Positions 52,601 to 60,683 are shown, counted from the first letter of the stretch. The stretch: DNA of 64,000 bases from Escarpia spicata (GCA_963995525.1 OZ023209.1:30405044-30469043); one strand, 5' to 3'. Notes: a model not told the origin generated them from the letters alone. Made by a program: numbers and translations.

Positions 52601-55600
52601 ACATGAAGCGTATCTTTCTGAAGCCAAATAGAACAACCAAAGCATCGCGTTTGCAGAGCCTATCTACGGTGTAAAAATAAGGTGTAGTGTTAGTGTTTTG
52701 CAAGCAATATATTACCTTGTTTGTCAGACAGTCTAGTGTTATTTTATTTGGAAGTGAAGGGGATTTGTGATAAAAACAATTGTCATGTGCCATGTAAGTG
52801 TAAGTAATGATTTGAATTATTGTACACCTTCAGTTAATGTCTGGTTGCATTATCTGTGTTCTACTTTCAAGTATGTATATAATATTGACACACATTCTTA
52901 CCACAAATATGTAACATACTATATCTATCAGAGTGATATCAAAATTATACATGTAGCCCTGTAATTAGTAAACATATAACCAATTGTGTTTGAGGAAGGC
53001 GGTTCTGAAAAGTAAGGGGGTAATGTTAATATTTTGGTTGTATATGAACATATTACATTCTTTGTCAGACAATTTAATGTAAATAAAACATAGCATCAGA
53101 TATGTTGATGTCAACATTAGCTATGACTGTAGCTCAGTAATTAGTAGCTATAATAGCCGATTGTTTTTGCAGGTGGTTATACAAAATAAGGGGTAGGGTT
53201 AGTGTTTTGTTTTTAAAATTAGTTATAATCTTTGTTTGACAAATTAACAGTATTTTATTTGGAAAAAAACTGTGATTACTCCAAGATAAAAAATAATTGT
53301 CATGCGCCATGTATGTACGTAATACATTGAACTATTGTATACGTTGGATCATTAAACCAACTAAAATGTTAACATATCTGAGCTTATTTTGTGCCTTTCA
53401 TTCAAGTAGGTATGCAATATTTACAGATCTACAGTAACTACAAATACGTATATTATCTTTCCAAACATTTTGATACCAACACTAGCTATTTATCTCTGTT
53501 ATTTGTAGAGTTATAGCCTATTGTGTTTGAGTATGATGGTTACGAAAACTAAGGGGGTAGATTTAGTGTTTTGGCTTTGTATGCAATATACTACATCCAT
53601 TGTCTAGTAAACTAATGGTACTTTATTTGGAAATAAACTGGGATAGTTGCGAGATAAAAACAATTGTCATGCGCCACTTGTGTAAGTACCGGTAATGATT
53701 AAAACTATTGTACAACTTCGGTCACTAAACCAAATGAAAATGTTAACACAATCAGAGTGTATGTTGTGCTTTTTTTCCAAGTATGTCTGCAATATTGGCA
53801 CTCATATTAACTACAAATTTGTATATCTTAACTTTCCAAACATTTTGAAATAAAAATTAGTTATGTAGCTCTGCAAATAGTAGATATATAGTTGATTGTG
53901 CTTGAAGACAGTGGTTAAATAAGGGGGTAGGGTTAGTGTTTCGGTTTTGTATGTAAAATATTACGTTTGTTAGAAAATATAATGTTATTTTATTTGGAAA
54001 TGAACTGGGATTGTTGGGAGATAAAACATAATTGTCATAGACCAGAAGGGTAAATAATGATTTGAACTAATGCCCATCCTTCATGAAACCAAACTAAATT
54101 GTTAATATATCTTAGCATATACCGGTATTGTGGTTTTTTTTCAACTCCGTCTAAAATATTGATGTGTGCATTAACTACAAATACGTATCTCGCTATTAGA
54201 GACAAAATTAGCTATGTAACCTTGTAATTAGTACATATATTGCAGATTATGTTCTTGGGAGTTATGAAAAATAAGGGGGTTGGGTTACTATTTTGTTTGT
54301 GTATGCAGTATATTACATCGTTTATCAGAAAATCTAGTGTTGTTTTATTTGGAAATGAATGGAGAAGTTTTTGATGTAAACATAGTTGTCATCTGCCACA
54401 TATGTAATTGTTTTGAACTACTGTACACCTTCGTAATAATTTGGTATATTTTGTGCGTTAATTTCAATTATATCTATTGTATTGATTAAAAATGTGCTGC
54501 ACATACGTGCCTTGTATTTCCACACATGCTGACACAAAATGTTATCGTGTAGCCCTATAATTAGTAGATATTTAGTCAATTATGTACATGTTGAAAAACT
54601 TTCATAAAGCCCTGCCACCATTTTCTCAAAATAGCTCACTACATAGCAAAAAATAAAAACAGAAAGTGTCATCCGGGCTTTTTGTGACTGGTAGAGGTCA
54701 CAGATAAATCCTGTCATTGGTGACAGCTTCTAACATTTAGGTACTCCTAACATGATTTCTAGAGCCCTTTTGAGTTTTTTGGTCTAGACTAATATAAGCC
54801 ATATGTTTCCGTGTTCTGTGTGGCAATCTTAACAATATTGATTTCTTTACTTTTTTCTTTCTAGAGCATTAGCAGGTGTCAGTATGAACATGTGTACTGC
54901 AAGTAGCAGATGACTACGGCACTAATGCCATTTGTCAGCAATCCATCATTTAAAAACTAGTATTTTACATGTGTCTGTGGAAACCTCCTTATGTTTTCTT
55001 GGAAACTGACAATGTTTCCATAGTAATGATCACATGTGCATTAGGCCAGTGAGACCTATCGGCAAACATAAATTTGTTCACGGTGAACGCAGATCACATA
55101 GTCTGGTTATTCTTGTACCAGTACGCTGTTGTATTATAATTACACAAATATATCGCACTGTTAAATCACCAAATACTCTTGGAACTTTTGTTTATTCTGT
55201 GAATGAATGCAAATTGATGCCCAACCACCCCCTCACCATTTGCAATGACACATAACTGACCCCAGACAATGTCCTAACCATGTGCACTGCCTTAATCCCA
55301 GATGTGTGGAGTGCAATTAGATATTTGTTTTCTATATCTGTTTGGATTCGAATAAAACTTTTACAATTATTTACTAACAATAATTTTCTATAATTGGATT
55401 TTGTTCTCTATTGGACCCTCAATCTGTTCCATACAATCATACATGTATAATTATATATTTCAAAGTTTTTGTTTATAACTGTGGGGTCACAGGACCACCG
55501 TACAACGCAACTTTACTCTTTTTTACGGTTGTTTTGTTTATGCTGTTATATTATTGTTGTTGTTGCAAAATTAAATTTGATTTGATGACAATTACTTTCC

Positions 55601-58600
55601 ATGGAATCATCCTGTGATGCAAAGGAGGGATTTGACACTGGTCAGAATAGCTAGAAAAACAACTTTTGGGATTTCTGATTATTTCAGGTTGATAGTTATG
55701 TTGTAAACGGGACTGGTTTTTGCCTAATAAAAGATTGCAGCAATACTTTCTATCCCACATCCAGTTTTATCATAAGTTGGTTATTTTTAAGAGAAATATA
55801 ACCAGGGATAGAGTGACATTCAGAGAAAAAAACGGAAATTTTGCTGTGGCCCACATTTCAGCCCGAGAGGAGTCTCCTATAATTGAAGGGACTCCTCAGA
55901 GATATTTGTTTAATTGTAGACAACATATGGCGTATTTTGAGCAATATTAAATAGAAAATCTTAACATTTCCAATAGCAAAAAAAGCACACGGACTCACGC
56001 ACACATTGTCATAGTATTAACTCACTTGTTAATGGTATTTTCTGGGCTGAACCCGAGTTGGCTGACGGGCAGCTTTCTCCTTAGCCAGCTTTGTCAAAAC
56101 AGCCCGTTGATGGGCCATTCTAGTTTTCTTCGTTACCAGCTCAATTGCTTCCTTAGCTTTGTACTTGGTGGCTGCCTTCGTCTTTGACATGTTCAGCTCA
56201 GTTTTCTTCTCCTCCTTCATCTTTCCTTCCTCGGCAAGATGGATGGAGTACATTTTGTGTGCACCCCTCGTGTTGTGAACGAGGCGACCAGTCCTGTTTG
56301 TGGAAGTCCTGTATAGCAGTCTTGTTGCTTGCCATGATGGCATGAGTGAGTACTTCACTGTCTGGATAGTGTTGAATGTATTAACATTCTTTCTGGCAGT
56401 GGCAGTATTCATGTGGCTAGACATGTGACTAAAACACCCTTCCACTTGAGGACCATGAAAGCAGCTCATCATTGCAGCCACCAGCTTTGACAAGGCTGGG
56501 AACTTGCCAGTAGAGAATATGGTAGCCCACCACGAGTCCAATCTGGAACTTGTGGGTGCTTGTGGAAGTGTGTTGTCTACATGGAATCAGTGAACTTCCA
56601 TATGATACGCCCTCTGTTTAGGTTCTAATAGCACATTGGTGACCAGCGTGGGCAGTGCCAGCGTGTGGACTTCAATGCCTTCGGTTCCCCTCTGACTGCA
56701 GTGTAGCCTGTAGGATCCAATCCGCATAGTTGACATCGGCCTCGCACCACAAACAGTAGGCTTTTCCTGGTGCTGATAATTTACTGATGAATATATCCAA
56801 CATAGTGTCTCCAGGCGATCTCTCCAGCCACACCCAATTCTTTTGTCAATGTCCTTCACGCAACATTTGTCTTGCTGTACAACAAATCGTCGATTAGCCA
56901 TTGTGTTCGAAACTGATCGACATCTCCACAAATTACATTGTCGTTTCCTATTGGTCCACTGCTTTTATGCACGCACTTCGAAAGCGCTGAAGCGAACAGC
57001 CGACAGAACTAAGGGTTTTACTTCGCAGATTCACGGGTTCGGTTGGGTCGGTTCTGTCTCTAATCGCCAGGCAGCGTCATTAACACGTGGCGACACCCGG
57101 TGGATAAATGGTTAACTCAACCCGCAGATAGATCGTCAGTGAATTGTCCAGGATTTTATATGCCCTACCCCCCAACATTCATTTTTTTTCTCCCCGGATT
57201 TACACGATTCACAAAAGTGATCTTTGGAGCAGTATAAAAACCGGAATTCCGGCAAAAACCGAAAATTTCTCATCCCTGTATAACATTGTACCATTTTTGA
57301 ATTTGTACAGATTCATAATTAAAACTGTAAAACAAGTCATATTACTGTGATAATGTATACTGATTATGCATATATACAAATATTAACAATGGCATGTATG
57401 TTTAGCTCATAACAATGCTTGAAAACCCTCTCGCAAGTGATTTATTTATAAATTTGGGGTACCCAAGGGTCACCATTCTTCTTGAAAAGGAAGCATGGAA
57501 GGATATTGAGAGTTACTTGTTATCTGTGTTATAGGACTGGTTTATGTCTAGTAAAAGTTTCATAACAATATCTTCTACCCCACATTGACTTTCTAGGGTC
57601 GGAAGTTGGCAAATTTTTTAGAAATATAATAACATAGCACCTTTGAGTGTGGGTAGATTCATAATTAAGAGAGTCAGACATGTCATATTGCTCTGATAAT
57701 ACACACTGATATGCATAGATACAAAATATTTACAACAGTTAATTAAGGCATCTATATTTAGCTCGCAATCAATGCCTGAAAACCCTCTTGTGAATCGCAA
57801 GTGATTTATAGAAAAATTTGGGGCACCCAAACGTATCCCATTTTTGTTGTGAAGGAAGCACGGAAGGATAATGAGAGCTATTAGTTATTTATGTTATAGG
57901 GACAAGCTTACGTGTAGAAAAAGTTTTTTGTGACAATACATGTTACGCCTCATTTACTTTTTTTAGGTTGGTAGTTGGTAGTACAGATTCATAATTAAGA
58001 CAACCTGCCATATTACTCTGATTTGCACACTTGCATGTGTATTTAACTATTATGTACAACTACATGTGTAGTTTCTAAGGTATGTGTATTTTGGTCACAA
58101 TCAAGGTCTGAAAAACCTCTTGCGAGTGATTTATTGAATAAATCATTATGTTTATCAATTTGGTGCACATTAAACATACACTGTATTTATGTTCTAAGTA
58201 TATTTGTGTGATCTATACATTGTAGAGAACAATTCCACAAAGTTTCATTGATACAGATTAAATAGTGCAAGAGATATTAACCCGTGAAATGTAAATAATT
58301 TTATTTATTTTTAAGAAGCCGTCACAAAATGTCTAAGTTCCAAATTTCAAATAGAATAGAACTTTATTTCGGTCACAATACACATTTCTGAATATTTTAC
58401 AATGGATTACAAAAAGCAATACTGCAACCGAGGAGATTCTCTGGAAACCCAAAGAAACATATGTTGAGAACCACCTGGACAATCACCATTACCGGTATAT
58501 AAATCAAGTTCCTTATACTATAACATTACAACATAACATTAAAACAGTACATTCAACTGGAACAAGCTGAATAGTAATAGTATATATACATGAATAGGTG

Positions 58601-59968
58601 TTTTTGTTATAAATGAAATTGGTTGTCTGCTAAAGAATTAAATAAATAAAGTTACATATTGGGTCTTTTTTTTTACTAGATTAAAGGTTAAACATCAGTA
58701 ATACATTGAATAAAAACAAACTTAAACATTTATAACGTCATGAAAAATTATGGTAGGTTATGAGTTTTCGTAACTCGAAAACTAGCTAGCTAGAACACTT
58801 AAATTTAGAATTCTTGCTTATCTTTCCAAAGGCTTTCACCATGCTGGTTCATTAAAAAAATTGAACAGATGAGTGCCGCTCCCATTAGTTGCATTCACAC
58901 GGAGTGACCATATGTGATTTTGATGGCAAATATCAAGTTTTGCAATGTTGTATACAGAGTCCATGGATATTGCTACACGGGTGTGAATCATGGACCAATG
59001 ATCATAGTTCTAGTAATGGCATGGTCATATGATGAGCAACATACAATCAGAGCATCTTGCTAAAACAGAAACAAACTGAGGGGAAAGAGTTCAGCCGATA
59101 AACAGAACTGTTAGAAGATATCTAGACAAGTGTGTAAAATCATCCCAACTGCCTATGCAGGCAACGCCAACAGGCACAACAACTAATGATGATCTAGATC
59201 TATGTTAGTGCACAAGTAAACAATACACATCACAGCCACACATAAAATGATGATAAAATCTGTGCACTTGCACAGTCGTACAGCAAAAAAACCACTGTGC
59301 CTAAATATAAAACACAATAACAAGGCCATGCAACATGAGCCATGTCCCACAGCAGTGTCCCATTACATGTAGGTCTATAATATTCCCAATGGAAATGTGC
59401 TCTTTAAGAACTGTTTTACTGTTATAGACTAGATTAGCCAGTAGTCAGACGAGAAAGTGTGGGGGCATGATGATGAACGTCTTGTCTTGACTCGAGTTGA
59501 AGTTGATAAGACTTCATAAGTTAACTATGTTCTGGGTATTGACTATTGTGGTGACTTCCTAGGCTATGGTCTGGATTACAATTACATTCCCATTTATGAC
59601 ATGTATACATTTGTGCCATTTGTGGCACATATCTGATTCATATACGTGGACACAATATCACGATTAGAGTGAATTCACCGCGACCCATCCTTGTGTCATG
59701 GCTCGTGTCTAACTTTCGCGGACGTGGTCGTAAAATAAATTCATGACTGACAGTCCACCGTGACGGATTATCGTAATCAATGGGTGTGTCGGGCCGATCA
59801 TATACGCTTTTTGTGAATAAACACGACTGTCCAAACGCATGTAACCAAAAACAAATAATTCAACTTGTAATCACGACTGTTTACCTGATCTCCAGTTTTG
59901 TATTTTATAGCCAGCGTTGAGACAAACAACGCAGCAAACGCGACAACCAACGAAGACAGATTCGCCAT
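10423..59968 (-). CDS. TM9SF1: TM9SF1, transmembrane 9 superfamily member 1 (15 coding exons)
   Basis: A nonaspanin: a polytopic Golgi/endosome membrane protein of the TM9 family, linked in animals to membrane-protein sorting and autophagy. Fifteen exons, each bounded by GT and AG with matching phase, join to 584 codons plus stop, close to the roughly 600 residues usual for this family. Visible parts: signal peptide (about 1-20), lumenal domain (about 21-220) with [34 protein letters not shown] and [11 protein letters not shown], first membrane helix at [19 protein letters not shown] (219-237), an acidic cytosolic loop (about 250-265), then a multi-helix region and the C-terminal KMD, a KXD-type Golgi retention/COPI signal. 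[14 protein letters not shown] and the KMD end favour TM9SF1 over TM9SF2/3/4. The gene looks intact. Fourteen introns total about 47.8 kb, of which intron 10 is 18.0 kb. Confidence 0.96.
10660..10893 (-). mobile_element. tRNA-derived SINE, copy B (3'-truncated), intron 14
   Basis: Same family as the SINE at 5957-6290, on the opposite strand. The tRNA-like head is clearer here: A-box region GAGCTCAGTGGTTAGAGC and B box GGTTCGAATCC (complement of 10831-10841). The body CCTGGCTATTGACAGTGG and GTGTACGAATAGTC matches copy A. The GCGC tail is missing. It is inserted in TM9SF1 sense a few tens of bases before the acceptor of the last exon. Confidence 0.85.
11250..11614. repeat. 14-bp pyrimidine-rich minisatellite, intron 14
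   Basis: About 26 units of CTTATTCTCCTTCC (plus strand). In gene sense the strand is purine-rich (GGAAGGAGAATAAG). Long purine-pyrimidine asymmetry gives triplex/H-DNA potential. Two overlapping open frames across it are by-products of the repeat. Confidence 0.93.
11615..14700. other. intron 14, unique sequence
   Basis: No gene or exon seen. AT-rich, with a poly-C run at about 12,216. The TGGGTTCAAATCCCAAAC sequence at about 12,977 resembles a tRNA B box, but no A box accompanies it. A sequence at 13,786-13,801 (GCTGCCCCCTGGTGAC) resembles the CTCF core in reverse; a single motif is weak evidence. Confidence 0.5.
14701..16130 (-). repeat. 38-bp array of duplicated exon 14/intron 14 junctions
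   Basis: About 37-38 tandem units run from the exon 14 donor to about 14,701. In gene sense a unit is GTAAGTTAGTGTCAG (intron, 15 nt) followed by a 23-nt copy of the exon 14 end, TGGAGGTCTAT-A/T-CTCAGTGCCGG. Units next to the exon carry the exon's own TATATTCAG variant, while central units carry TATACTCAG. Most units keep GG|GTAAGT; a few near both ends (about 14,873, 14,911, 15,747, 15,786, 15,860) have lost the GT (GGATAAGT). The period is not a multiple of three, and read-through from exon 14 meets TAA at intron bases 2-4. Confidence 0.97.
16131..16322 (-). CDS. TM9SF1: TM9SF1 exon 14 (seed of the 38-bp array)
   Basis: Residues 454-517 plus two bases of codon 518: [20 protein letters not shown], two membrane segments, then the invariant EDYRWWWRS. 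Acceptor CTGCAG, donor GCCGG|GTAAGT at 16130. The last 23 nt of this exon plus the first 15 nt of the intron are repeated about 38 times directly downstream. Confidence 0.98.
16656..17823. mobile_element. Tigger/pogo-like element remnant, intron 13
   Basis: Left end TACAGTCGCGCCTCGTTTA-TAACGCG and, inverted at the right end, TACAGTCACGCCTCGTTGTAACGCG. TA at both outer edges fits the TA target site of Tc1/mariner-type transposons, and CAGTC-CGCCTCGTTATAACG is the style of pogo/Tigger ends. No transposase frame is visible in 1.17 kb, so it is a non-autonomous or deleted copy. Confidence 0.75.
17984..18910. repeat. 84-bp satellite (4 x 21 bp), intron 13
   Basis: About 11 units of 84 bp. Each unit is four diverged 21-bp subunits that begin CTGTGGT or CAGTGGT. 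The units in turn form two similar blocks of about five, separated where a unit is shortened near 18,470. Because 84 is a multiple of three, one frame stays open over each block. No similarity to exon 13 or 14 was seen. Confidence 0.93.
19279..19441 (-). CDS. TM9SF1: TM9SF1 exon 13
   Basis: Residues 401-453: [27 protein letters not shown] and [10 protein letters not shown]. The [12 protein letters not shown] loop is one of the strongest TM9 signatures. Acceptor CCACAG, donor TTCAG|GTGAGC. Confidence 0.98.
19442..20574. other. intron 12, no gene
   Basis: Mostly unique sequence. A stretch at about 19,510-19,575 resembles an inverted SINE tail (ATAGTGCC ... AGCTCAAAGGTGC). Two similar GAAAAATCTCCAACAG / ACATAAAAATCTCCAACAG segments at about 20,270 and 20,368 suggest a diverged ~100-bp duplication. 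Confidence 0.5.
20575..20685 (-). CDS. TM9SF1: TM9SF1 exon 12
   Basis: Residues 364-399: [20 protein letters not shown] then [16 protein letters not shown], two membrane segments with the conserved GSTQALP between them. Acceptor TTACAG, donor TTCC|GTGAGT. Confidence 0.97.
21100..22655. repeat. 34-bp minisatellite, intron 11
   Basis: About 45 units of 34 bp, TGAACCTGTACATGTGTGAA-plus-GTGTGCCTGTGTA on the plus strand. Since 34 is not divisible by three and the unit has no stop, all three minus-strand frames stay open and give a 542-codon frame of [15 protein letters not shown] repeats. This is an artefact of period and composition. In gene sense each unit holds CAG|GTTCAT, resembling the exon 11 donor GCAG|GTTCGT, but about 80 nt of unique intron separate array and exon. 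Confidence 0.95.
22736..22828 (-). CDS. TM9SF1: TM9SF1 exon 11
   Basis: Residues 333-362 plus flanking split codons: [20 protein letters not shown] then [10 protein letters not shown]. Acceptor TTGCAG, donor GCAG|GTTCGT, which is less consensus-like than the others. Codon 332 (TGC) is split with exon 10 across an 18-kb intron. Confidence 0.96.
22829..23309. other. 3' end of intron 10
   Basis: About 480 bp of unique sequence between the array and exon 11, with a short TA tract at 22,921-22,934 and a G-rich segment at about 22,976-23,000. No exon seen. Confidence 0.6.
23310..40877 (-). repeat. 17.6-kb array of duplicated exon 10/intron 10 junctions (54-bp unit)
   Basis: About 325 units of 54 bp fill most of intron 10 and abut the exon 10 donor. 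In gene sense a unit is GTAAGTTACCTCTT (intron-like, 14 nt) followed by 40 nt resembling the exon 10 end: [10 protein letters not shown] ... TS in the exon, [13 protein letters not shown] in the unit, with the exon's LLYAL codons (15 nt) missing. Units nearest the exon are the most exon-like (GATCGTCACAGTTCATTAAA). Donor variants are GTAAGT (commonest), GTAAGG and GTAAGTGACC; a minority are broken. Nearly every unit also has ATTAAA or AATAAA. Long open frames up to 760 codons arise because 54 is a multiple of three. No unit is preceded by a convincing acceptor. Confidence 0.98.
40878..41003 (-). CDS. TM9SF1: TM9SF1 exon 10 (seed of the 54-bp array)
   Basis: Residues 290-331 plus the first base of codon 332: [20 protein letters not shown], then [18 protein letters not shown]. 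Acceptor CTGCAG, donor TCAT|GTAAGT at 40877. The last ~55 nt of this exon and the first 14 nt of its intron are the template of the 17.6-kb array that begins at once downstream. The donor falls inside a predicted membrane helix. The exon also carries AATAAA (codons for SINT) 35 nt before the donor. Confidence 0.97.
41004..42565. other. intron 9, no gene
   Basis: Unique sequence without a recognised element. Open frames of about 70 codons on both strands have no recognisable content. Confidence 0.6.
42566..42707 (-). CDS. TM9SF1: TM9SF1 exon 9 (acidic loop)
   Basis: Residues 243-289. [11 protein letters not shown], then a very acidic run ([11 protein letters not shown]), then [15 protein letters not shown], a conserved cytosolic motif. 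Acceptor CCGTAG, donor CTTG|GTACGT, phase 1. Confidence 0.97.
42817..43232. mobile_element. 416-bp piggyBac-like MITE, intron 8
   Basis: TTAACCCTTTAGAC at the left end and its exact reverse complement at the right. TTAA target site plus an inverted repeat starting CCC is the piggyBac pattern. The interior is non-coding. It contains GGCCAGACACCC, which also forms the ends of the MITE at 6955-7658. Confidence 0.8.
43555..43626 (-). CDS. TM9SF1: TM9SF1 exon 8 (first membrane helix)
   Basis: Residues 219-242, 24 whole codons: [19 protein letters not shown] then VIIIM. This is the family's first transmembrane segment after the lumenal domain. Acceptor TTCAG, donor ATG|GTGAGT. Confidence 0.97.
44029..44092 (-). 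CDS. TM9SF1: TM9SF1 exon 7 (64 nt)
   Basis: Completes codon 197 and encodes residues 198-218, ending SSFFPKTLE, the juxtamembrane segment. Acceptor TTGCAG, donor GAG|GTGTGT. Confidence 0.95.
44685..44970. repeat. 27-bp minisatellite, intron 6
   Basis: About 10-11 units of TGTATTTGTATTACTGTAATGAC-like sequence. Period 27 keeps one frame open (CICITVMTV repeats), which is not evidence of a gene. Confidence 0.92.
45297..45510 (+). mobile_element. tRNA-derived SINE, second family, intron 6
   Basis: Head GTGGTCGAGCAGTTAGAATG with a degenerate B box (GTGGTTCAGTACTG), then GTCTTTCGGAAGATACACCC and TAAGCCGTTGGTCCCTTGTG. This head and the CGTTGGTCCC motif are typical of tRNA-related SINEs of marine invertebrates. 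Different from the family at 5957 and 10,660. Confidence 0.65.
45617..45726 (-). CDS. TM9SF1: TM9SF1 exon 6
   Basis: Residues 161-196 plus two bases of codon 197. Contains an N-glycosylation sequon (ANVST) and [10 protein letters not shown], the conserved strand before the first membrane helix. Donor AC|GTGAGT. Confidence 0.97.
45727..46511. other. intron 5, right part, no gene
   Basis: AT-rich unique sequence. No domain or element recognised. Confidence 0.6.
46512..47629. mobile_element. 1.1-kb piggyBac-like element, intron 5
   Basis: TTAACCCTCTCGTGGTCAGA at the left faces the inverse TTAACCCTCTCAAGGCCAGA at the right, with TTAA outermost. The motif GG-T/C-CAGAACGCCCGAAT occurs twice just inside the left end, a subterminal repeat. 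The interior (98-codon frame at most) shows no transposase, so it is non-autonomous. Confidence 0.8.
47927..48045 (-). CDS. TM9SF1: TM9SF1 exon 5
   Basis: Residues 121-160. Encodes [15 protein letters not shown] and [16 protein letters not shown], the conserved beta-rich end of the lumenal domain. Acceptor GCCAG, donor AGG|GTAAAG. Confidence 0.97.
48046..49096. other. intron 4, no gene
   Basis: AT-rich unique sequence, no element or exon recognised. Confidence 0.6.
49097..49201 (-). CDS. TM9SF1: TM9SF1 exon 4
   Basis: Residues 86-120 plus the first base of codon 121. Contains one conserved Cys (KELCQTKL) and the LYYFEFVI motif. Acceptor CTGCAG, donor ATCG|GTGTGC. Confidence 0.96.
49434..49830. 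repeat. 21-bp minisatellite, intron 3
   Basis: About 19 diverged units of AACAACACACCATGGTGTAAC. Each unit contains the palindrome-like CACCATGGTG, so the array could form many small hairpins. Overlapping open frames on the minus strand ([13 protein letters not shown]) are artefacts. Confidence 0.92.
50259..50340 (-). CDS. TM9SF1: TM9SF1 exon 3
   Basis: Residues 59-85 plus the first base of codon 86. Encodes [14 protein letters not shown], a family-typical lumenal motif. Acceptor TTTTAG, donor AGAA|GTGAGT. Confidence 0.97.
50690..50755 (-). mobile_element. SINE tail fragment, intron 2
   Basis: In minus sense TGTAAAGTGCTGTGAACTAC ... GTGGCGCTATATAAAATAAG matches the 3' tail of the SINE at 5957-6290 (TGTAAAGCGC ... 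GCGCTATTTATAA). Head absent or unrecognisable. Confidence 0.55.
51188..51277 (-). CDS. TM9SF1: TM9SF1 exon 2
   Basis: Residues 29-58, thirty whole codons. It encodes [20 protein letters not shown], the most conserved motif of the lumenal N-terminus of the family. Acceptor GCAG, donor AAG|GTGAGT. Confidence 0.97.
51394..54738. mobile_element. 3.3-kb foldback-type element, intron 1
   Basis: The ends are long inverted repeats: left from 51,394 AAATGTTACAAGCTGTCA, right its counterpart ending 54,738. Matching runs for about 250 bp each side, including ATGGTGGCAGGGCTTT, AGGATTTATCT and TTATAGGGCTACAC. Inside, a diverged unit of about 350-370 bp (markers AAGGGGGTAGGGTTAGTG and TTTTATTTGGAAATGAA) repeats about five times to the right of about 52,670. 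It also appears inverted to the left (about 51,960-52,350), so the element is broadly palindromic. No coding region; no clear target-site duplication. Confidence 0.75.
54739..56028. other. intron 1, no gene
   Basis: AT-rich. At about 55,690-55,800 a segment (GGACTGGTTTTTGCCTAATA ... ACTTTCTATCCCACA) is similar to the diverged repeats at 57,300-58,150, which suggests both flank the same inserted element. Confidence 0.5.
56029..56931 (-). pseudogene. decayed hAT-type transposase-like gene, intron 1
   Basis: The 56,029-56,541 frame reads [20 protein letters not shown], then [15 protein letters not shown], which fits the C-terminal hAT dimerisation domain (a conserved short hydrophobic-HGxxVExxFS core), then a Lys/Glu-rich tail and a stop. 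Upstream, in another frame at about 56,690-56,790, [19 protein letters not shown] ... RRH looks like a C-x2-C zinc finger of the type fused to such domains, followed by a stop. Two frames and an internal stop indicate a broken copy. Whether it was a transposase or a domesticated relative cannot be decided here. Confidence 0.6.
57290..58150. repeat. diverged ~350-bp tandem repeat, intron 1
   Basis: Three diverged copies marked by GAAAACCCTCTCGCAAGTGA at about 57,421, 57,778 and 58,108, with TTCATAATTAAGA and CATATTACTCTGAT segments in each. Likely terminal or subterminal repeats of the element that carried the hAT-like gene. Confidence 0.65.
58151..59884. other. intron 1, 5' part, no gene
   Basis: Unique AT-rich sequence up to the exon 1 donor. 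No exon, element or RNA gene recognised. Confidence 0.6.
59885..59968 (-). CDS. TM9SF1: TM9SF1 exon 1 (signal peptide)
   Basis: Residues 1-28. I chose the ATG at 59968-59966 because A at -3 and G at +4 give a good start context and [20 protein letters not shown] makes a typical signal peptide. Two in-frame ATGs lie upstream (from 60016) and would add 12-16 hydrophilic residues before the signal. The donor is CAG|GTAAAC, phase 0. Confidence 0.9.
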
Positions 59969-60504
59969 ATTTGACGCATACATAATCTCGTCCTTTCTCG
60001 CGAAATAATATTTCATATTACATGCTGCATACGAAATTAATATAAATAGTACGAAATATGCTTCATGGTAATTTTATGCAAACTCGGACTGTCGTGATTT
60101 AAAATTACGAACTCATTAAAATTAAGGTCGTAAAATTAAATGATCTTAAATGTGTCCGTGAGCTGGCGCCATCTCGTGTTAACTCAATCGGAATATTTCT
60201 ACAAAATTCATTATCCCAGCTACGCGATGAGGCGCCACCATTTGTCCGCTCAGCCTAAGGTTTGTATAAATTTTCCATTTTATGTCATACGATTTAAATT
60301 CCAGCGACTTTTCAGGCGGTATACCCTTGTGTGAGTATTGATGCAATACACAGTGGAGATATGAGACAAAATGTGGCTACCAGTATTCTTGACACCTTTA
60401 AGGCAAGGGTGCCACAAATCTAAATCTAGATCCTCCATATAATTAGATTGATCTTATGTTAATTATTAACTTACTTATTTAATTAAATTTATGATTTATT
60501 TATT
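59969..60504. promoter_or_regulatory. TM9SF1 5' UTR and probable promoter
   Basis: Between the TM9SF1 start codon and the retrotransposon LTR. No TATA box at a credible distance was identified. GGCGCCATCTCG at about 60,163 and GCGCCACCATTTG at about 60,231 resemble the YY1-type GCCAT motif common in animal promoters. On the plus strand ATGAGGCGCC at about 60,228 runs for 11 codons to a possible donor AAG|GTTTGT, a weak hint of a divergent first exon. These are inferences. Confidence 0.35.
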
Positions 60505-60667
60505 TGTTCTACTGTCGTGTACTGGCCGTGGGCTGTGCGTACAGCGACATTATAGAATGAAGATTCTCGTAGAGAAAGTACGAACACGTTTATTGTGACA
60601 CATTGAGATGTAAAAGGAAAAGAGGAAACGGGGCATGGTAAACGGTTCCGCGATCAAGGATCTAACA
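60505..60667 (-). repeat. 3' LTR (163 bp)
   Basis: In minus sense starts TGTTAGATCC just after the polypurine tract and ends AGTAGAACA, so TG...CA ends. Contains AATAAA (complement of about 60,590-60,595), a candidate poly(A) signal. The matching 5' LTR is outside the window, so exact limits are not confirmed. Confidence 0.75.
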
Positions 60668-60683
60668 TTCCTCCCCCTTTAAG
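60668..60683 (-). other. polypurine tract
   Basis: TTAAAGGGGGAGGAA in minus sense directly before the LTR TG. Such a tract primes plus-strand DNA synthesis in LTR retrotransposons. Confidence 0.8.
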
